The translations under genes were made by a program, and so were the position numbers. A stretch of 64,000 nucleotides of DNA from Lachnospiraceae bacterium Zagget3 (GTDB lineage Bacteria; Bacillota_A; Clostridia; Lachnospirales; Lachnospiraceae): the NCBI GenBank assembly GCA_001941025.1, contig MSHE01000032.1, positions 186,001-250,000 of the forward strand, read 5' to 3'. The stretch's first letter is position 1, and the number at the start of each line of letters is the position of its first letter. This document shows positions 61,687-64,000 of this stretch, one piece after another. The notes below the pieces were generated by a model that was given only the letters and a program-made list of their open reading frames with translations, did not search any database and was not told where the DNA came from.

Positions 61687-62067
61687 TTATATTTCCAATG
61701 AAATATAACAATACGATTGCGGAGCGCAAGTAACTCCAATATCTTTCAGCGTACGTGGATTCTCATATACAACTATATTTTTTAAATGGTATGCAAAAGC
61801 ATGTTTTTTCCCTTTGTAATATTTCCTAAAAAACCGATAGGAAACCCCAGAATGCTGCTTTGTCTGCCGCCAAACGTTTAATACGCTGTCTTCAAGAATT
61901 TCGGCAATCTCTGCTTCTGCAACAACCTGCTTCTGTGGTGCCGTTGCATATATGATAATCTTATCAACTTCATCCCGACAACGGAATTTTCGATATTCGT
62001 ATTGTTTTTCTCCCTGAAGGATACTCGTTACATATTCCGGATTAATCGATAACAACATTTGACACAT
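61687..62067 (-). CDS. ASCH-domain (PUA-like) protein
   Basis: A 126-residue single-domain ASCH protein of the COG4933 type: LLSINPEYVTSILQGEKQYE with the family signature GxKxxExR (Lys21, Glu24, Arg26), IIIYATAPQKQVVAEAEI and SYRFFRKYYKGKKHAFAY. ASCH domains bind RNA or nucleotides, and E. coli YqfB removes acetyl from N4-acetylcytidine. The activity here is unknown. The start overlaps the end of the GNAT gene by 26 bp, with GGGAG six bases before the ATG, showing tight coupling. Confidence 0.85.
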   Translation of the reverse strand: MCQMLLSINPEYVTSILQGEKQYEYRKFRCRDEVDKIIIYATAPQKQVVAEAEIAEILEDSVLNVWRQTKQHSGVSYRFFRKYYKGKKHAFAYHLKNIVVYENPRTLKDIGVTCAPQSYCYISLEI

Positions 62068-63142
62068 GAATATCTCCCTCCGTCAAAATCGTTTTAAATT
62101 GATCCTCCGTCAAATGAACCTCTGTAGGATATTGATTCTGATTAGCCCAATATCCATTTTGATCAAGCCAATCCATATTGACATTGTTGCCCGCTCCAAA
62201 AAAACCGTAATACAACATCTCAACAATAGTTACATTTTGATATTTTTGGTATTTATCATATAGTTCTTGCTCGTTAAAGACAGATTTATTTCCAATCCTT
62301 CGTTTTAAGTCTTCAAAAGACATCTGAAAATTGTTGTACTTCTTCGCTTGAATTAAGTCCGTCACTACGCAATAAGACGTTAAACAAGAACGAAATCTCT
62401 TCCCAGTGCCTTGCGTATATCTACGATAGACCAAAATGGGCTCTCCAATCCAATAATTTTGTGTAGATGCTTGTCCCACATAAATCTTGGTAAGCCCATT
62501 ACTGACATTGTTGGCAACTAGCGATTGCAACTGCTCTGTTCTCGCGAGTTCCGAATATGCAAACATCGTATCATGATAATGATCGTCAATGATAATATAG
62601 CCAGCATAATCAAAATTGCCATTTATAAACGGAAATGCCTTATACGGATCACTAAAATCAATGGCATCGCGGTCTCTCATTAATACATATTCGTCGTTCA
62701 AATTAATACCTTTTTTACTAAACCCAAATCGTTCAAATAATTCGATCAAAGTAGTATGCTTACTAAAAGAAGTTAAATAAATCTCCGAACAATCCGAACT
62801 CTGCCATTGCCATAAAAGCAAGCCAATGGCACCTTCTCCAATTCTCTGTCCTTGATATCTTTCCGCAATCTGAAACGTACTGATTTTGATCCTTCTATTC
62901 TTTTGCAGACAAGCATCCTGCAAAAGTATTTCTTCTTCCTCTTCTTTCCACGCGACAAAAGCCCCTAGGCCCTCTGCATCTTCAAAAACAAGAGCAGTCG
63001 CTCCTTCTTGGGCCTTTCGATTAAACCATGTGACAAATCCCGTGCTATTTTCTGTTCCTGGGTAATCCTCTTTGAGGGAATCAAAGAAAACATCATCGAG
63101 ATTAATTTCAGCAAATTTTTTTACTTTAAATTTTCCTGCCAT
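62042..63142 (-). CDS. GNAT acetyltransferase with a PUA-like C-terminal domain
   Basis: A 366-residue protein. The N-terminal ~160 residues form a GNAT domain with the acetyl-CoA loop YQGQRIGEGAIGLLL (96-110) and a GFSKKGINLNDEYVLMRD end. The C-terminal half (about 180-366) has KIYVGQASTQNYWIGEPILV and RFRSCLTSYCVVTDLIQ, which suggest a PUA/EVE-like nucleic-acid-binding fold. This is inference from pattern, not a proven family match. It has AAGGGG before the ATG and overlaps the ASCH gene. AT-rich codon use marks it as accessory. Confidence 0.75.
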   Translation of the reverse strand: MAGKFKVKKFAEINLDDVFFDSLKEDYPGTENSTGFVTWFNRKAQEGATALVFEDAEGLGAFVAWKEEEEEILLQDACLQKNRRIKISTFQIAERYQGQRIGEGAIGLLLWQWQSSDCSEIYLTSFSKHTTLIELFERFGFSKKGINLNDEYVLMRDRDAIDFSDPYKAFPFINGNFDYAGYIIIDDHYHDTMFAYSELARTEQLQSLVANNVSNGLTKIYVGQASTQNYWIGEPILVYRRYTQGTGKRFRSCLTSYCVVTDLIQAKKYNNFQMSFEDLKRRIGNKSVFNEQELYDKYQKYQNVTIVEMLYYGFFGAGNNVNMDWLDQNGYWANQNQYPTEVHLTEDQFKTILTEGDIHVSNVVID

Positions 63143-63198
63143 TGTGCTTACCCCTTTAAGATAATTCGCCTTTTAAAGGTCTTTCCTCTACAACACAA

Positions 63199-63227
63199 AT
63201 TATAGAACATATGTTTGCGTTTGTCCA
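63199..63227 (-). promoter_or_regulatory. Promoter of the GNAT-ASCH pair
   Basis: TGGACA (63222-63227), 17 bp and TATAAT (63199-63204) on the minus strand, about 57 bp before the GNAT ATG. Confidence 0.65.
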
Positions 63228-63350
63228 TCGGCAAAGTGCACAATCATGCTGTCTCTTTATAGTCACTCTGAATTCGCCATCAGATTACGCTAAAATCTTG
63301 AATTCGGATAGAGTCGTTACGTTGTCAATGTCGCTCTTTTAATAGTGATT

Positions 63351-64000
63351 CTACCGATCCCCATACATCTTCTCATAATATCTCTGATACTCCCCCGATA
63401 TAATCTCCTCCCACCAATCCTGATGGTCCAGATACCACTGCACGGTCTTCCCAATCCCATCCTCAAACTTCGTCTCCGGCAGCCACCCAAGCTCCTCATG
63501 AATCTTCGTCGGGTCAATCGCGTAGCGCAGATCATGCCCCTTCCGATCCGTAACGAACGTAATCAGACTCTCCGGCTTATCCAACTCCTTACAAATCAGC
63601 TTTACAATCTCCAGATTTTGCATCTCATTATGTCCGCCGACATTATAGATCTCCCCCTCGGTCCCATTCCGTAGGATCAGGTCGATCGCCCTGCAATGAT
63701 CCTCCACATAGAGCCAGTCGCGCACATTGATCCCCTGCCCGTAGACCGGGAGCGGCTTATCATGTAAGGCGTTCACGATCATGAGCGGGATCAGCTTCTC
63801 CGGAAAATGATAAGGCCCATAATTGTTCGAACAGCGCGAGATTGTCACCGGCAAACCATACGTCCTGTGATAAGCCAGCACCAGCAGATCCGCCGCCGCT
63901 TTCGAAGCGCTGTAGGGGCTGCTCGTGTGAAGTGGTGTTTCCTCTGTAAAAAAGAGATCCGGCCGATCCAACGGCAAGTCCCCATACACCTCATCCGTCG
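63351..64000 (-). CDS. rmlB: dTDP-glucose 4,6-dehydratase (5' end beyond window)
   Basis: The C-terminal ~216 residues of RmlB, an NAD-dependent short-chain dehydratase making dTDP-4-keto-6-deoxyglucose for rhamnose and other deoxysugars. The frame is open to the window edge and begins TDEVYGDL. It then shows [20 protein letters not shown] with the Tyr-xxx-Lys pair, [38 protein letters not shown] and [13 protein letters not shown]. It probably belongs to the sugar supply of the polysaccharide locus, now separated from it by accessory genes. Confidence 0.93.
   Translation of the reverse strand, partial: TDEVYGDLPLDRPDLFFTEETPLHTSSPYSASKAAADLLVLAYHRTYGLPVTISRCSNNYGPYHFPEKLIPLMIVNALHDKPLPVYGQGINVRDWLYVEDHCRAIDLILRNGTEGEIYNVGGHNEMQNLEIVKLICKELDKPESLITFVTDRKGHDLRYAIDPTKIHEELGWLPETKFEDGIGKTVQWYLDHQDWWEEIISGEYQRYYEKMYGDR

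Overview
The window looks like chromosomal DNA from a GC-rich member of the Clostridia, most likely Lachnospiraceae-like. The evidence is the Firmicutes-type gene order (Asp23-nusB-xseA-xseB-ispA-dxs-tlyA-nadK-argR-recN; cysS-mrnC-rlmB-sigH), a GlgC/GlgD pair, a four-subunit 2-oxoacid:ferredoxin oxidoreductase, a CsoR-type copper regulator, and strong AGGAGG ribosome binding sites with vegetative TTGACA/TATAAT-type promoters. No species is claimed. Both ends cut genes: a BspA-like surface protein on the left and rmlB on the right.

Layout. 1-2.2 kb: a secreted leucine-rich-repeat protein and a membrane-anchored hydrolase, both on the minus strand. 2.2-11.5 kb: a minus-strand housekeeping operon for isoprenoid precursors, exonuclease VII, NAD kinase and arginine repression, ending in a recN broken by an in-frame amber codon. 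The sporulation operons that normally flank this cluster in spore-formers are missing on both sides. 11.5-15.1 kb: ligA, an RluF-type pseudouridine synthase, a small membrane protein and tRNA-Arg. 15.2-20.0 kb: divergent shikimate operons (aroK-aroD and aroE-aroF-tmcAL); aroB lies at 33 kb. 20.1-24.0 kb: porCDAB followed by a lipoprotein. 24.2-30.9 kb: tRNA-Leu, lysA directly behind tRNA-Thr, and ispF-sugar kinase-cysS-mrnC-rlmB-sigH. 31-38.2 kb: a FUSC membrane protein, a 47-residue MazE-tail-like protein, aroB, a copper ATPase with a CsoR operator in its promoter, csoR, and two nucleotide-metabolism genes, one a 5'-nucleotidase/guanylate-kinase-like fusion. 38.3-38.5 kb: a long palindromic element. 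38.6-49.3 kb: thrS, glgD-glgC, purA, a thioesterase, degV, araD and groESL.

49.3-57.2 kb is an exopolysaccharide locus. It opens with a tyrosine-recombinase-like protein that lacks key catalytic residues. A regulatory region follows with two related inverted-repeat sites, a consensus promoter, an immediate terminator and a second promoter. Five structural genes come next: two near-duplicate GT2 enzymes, a pyruvyl transferase, an FrhB-like iron-sulfur protein, and a GT2 enzyme fused to a Wzx-type flippase. 57.2-63.3 kb is mostly AT-rich accessory DNA: a Panacea-type toxin-antitoxin module, PHP and calcineurin-like phosphoesterases (more GC-rich), an inverted-repeat cluster, a DUF2806-like protein, and an overlapping GNAT/ASCH gene pair. 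rmlB follows at the right edge, so the island seems to split sugar-nucleotide synthesis from polysaccharide assembly.

The strongest candidates for something undescribed are the recombinase-like regulator with its paired sites and attenuator, the GNAT-ASCH pair, the nucleotidase-kinase fusion with its HD partner, the GT2-flippase fusion, and the stand-alone MazE tail.
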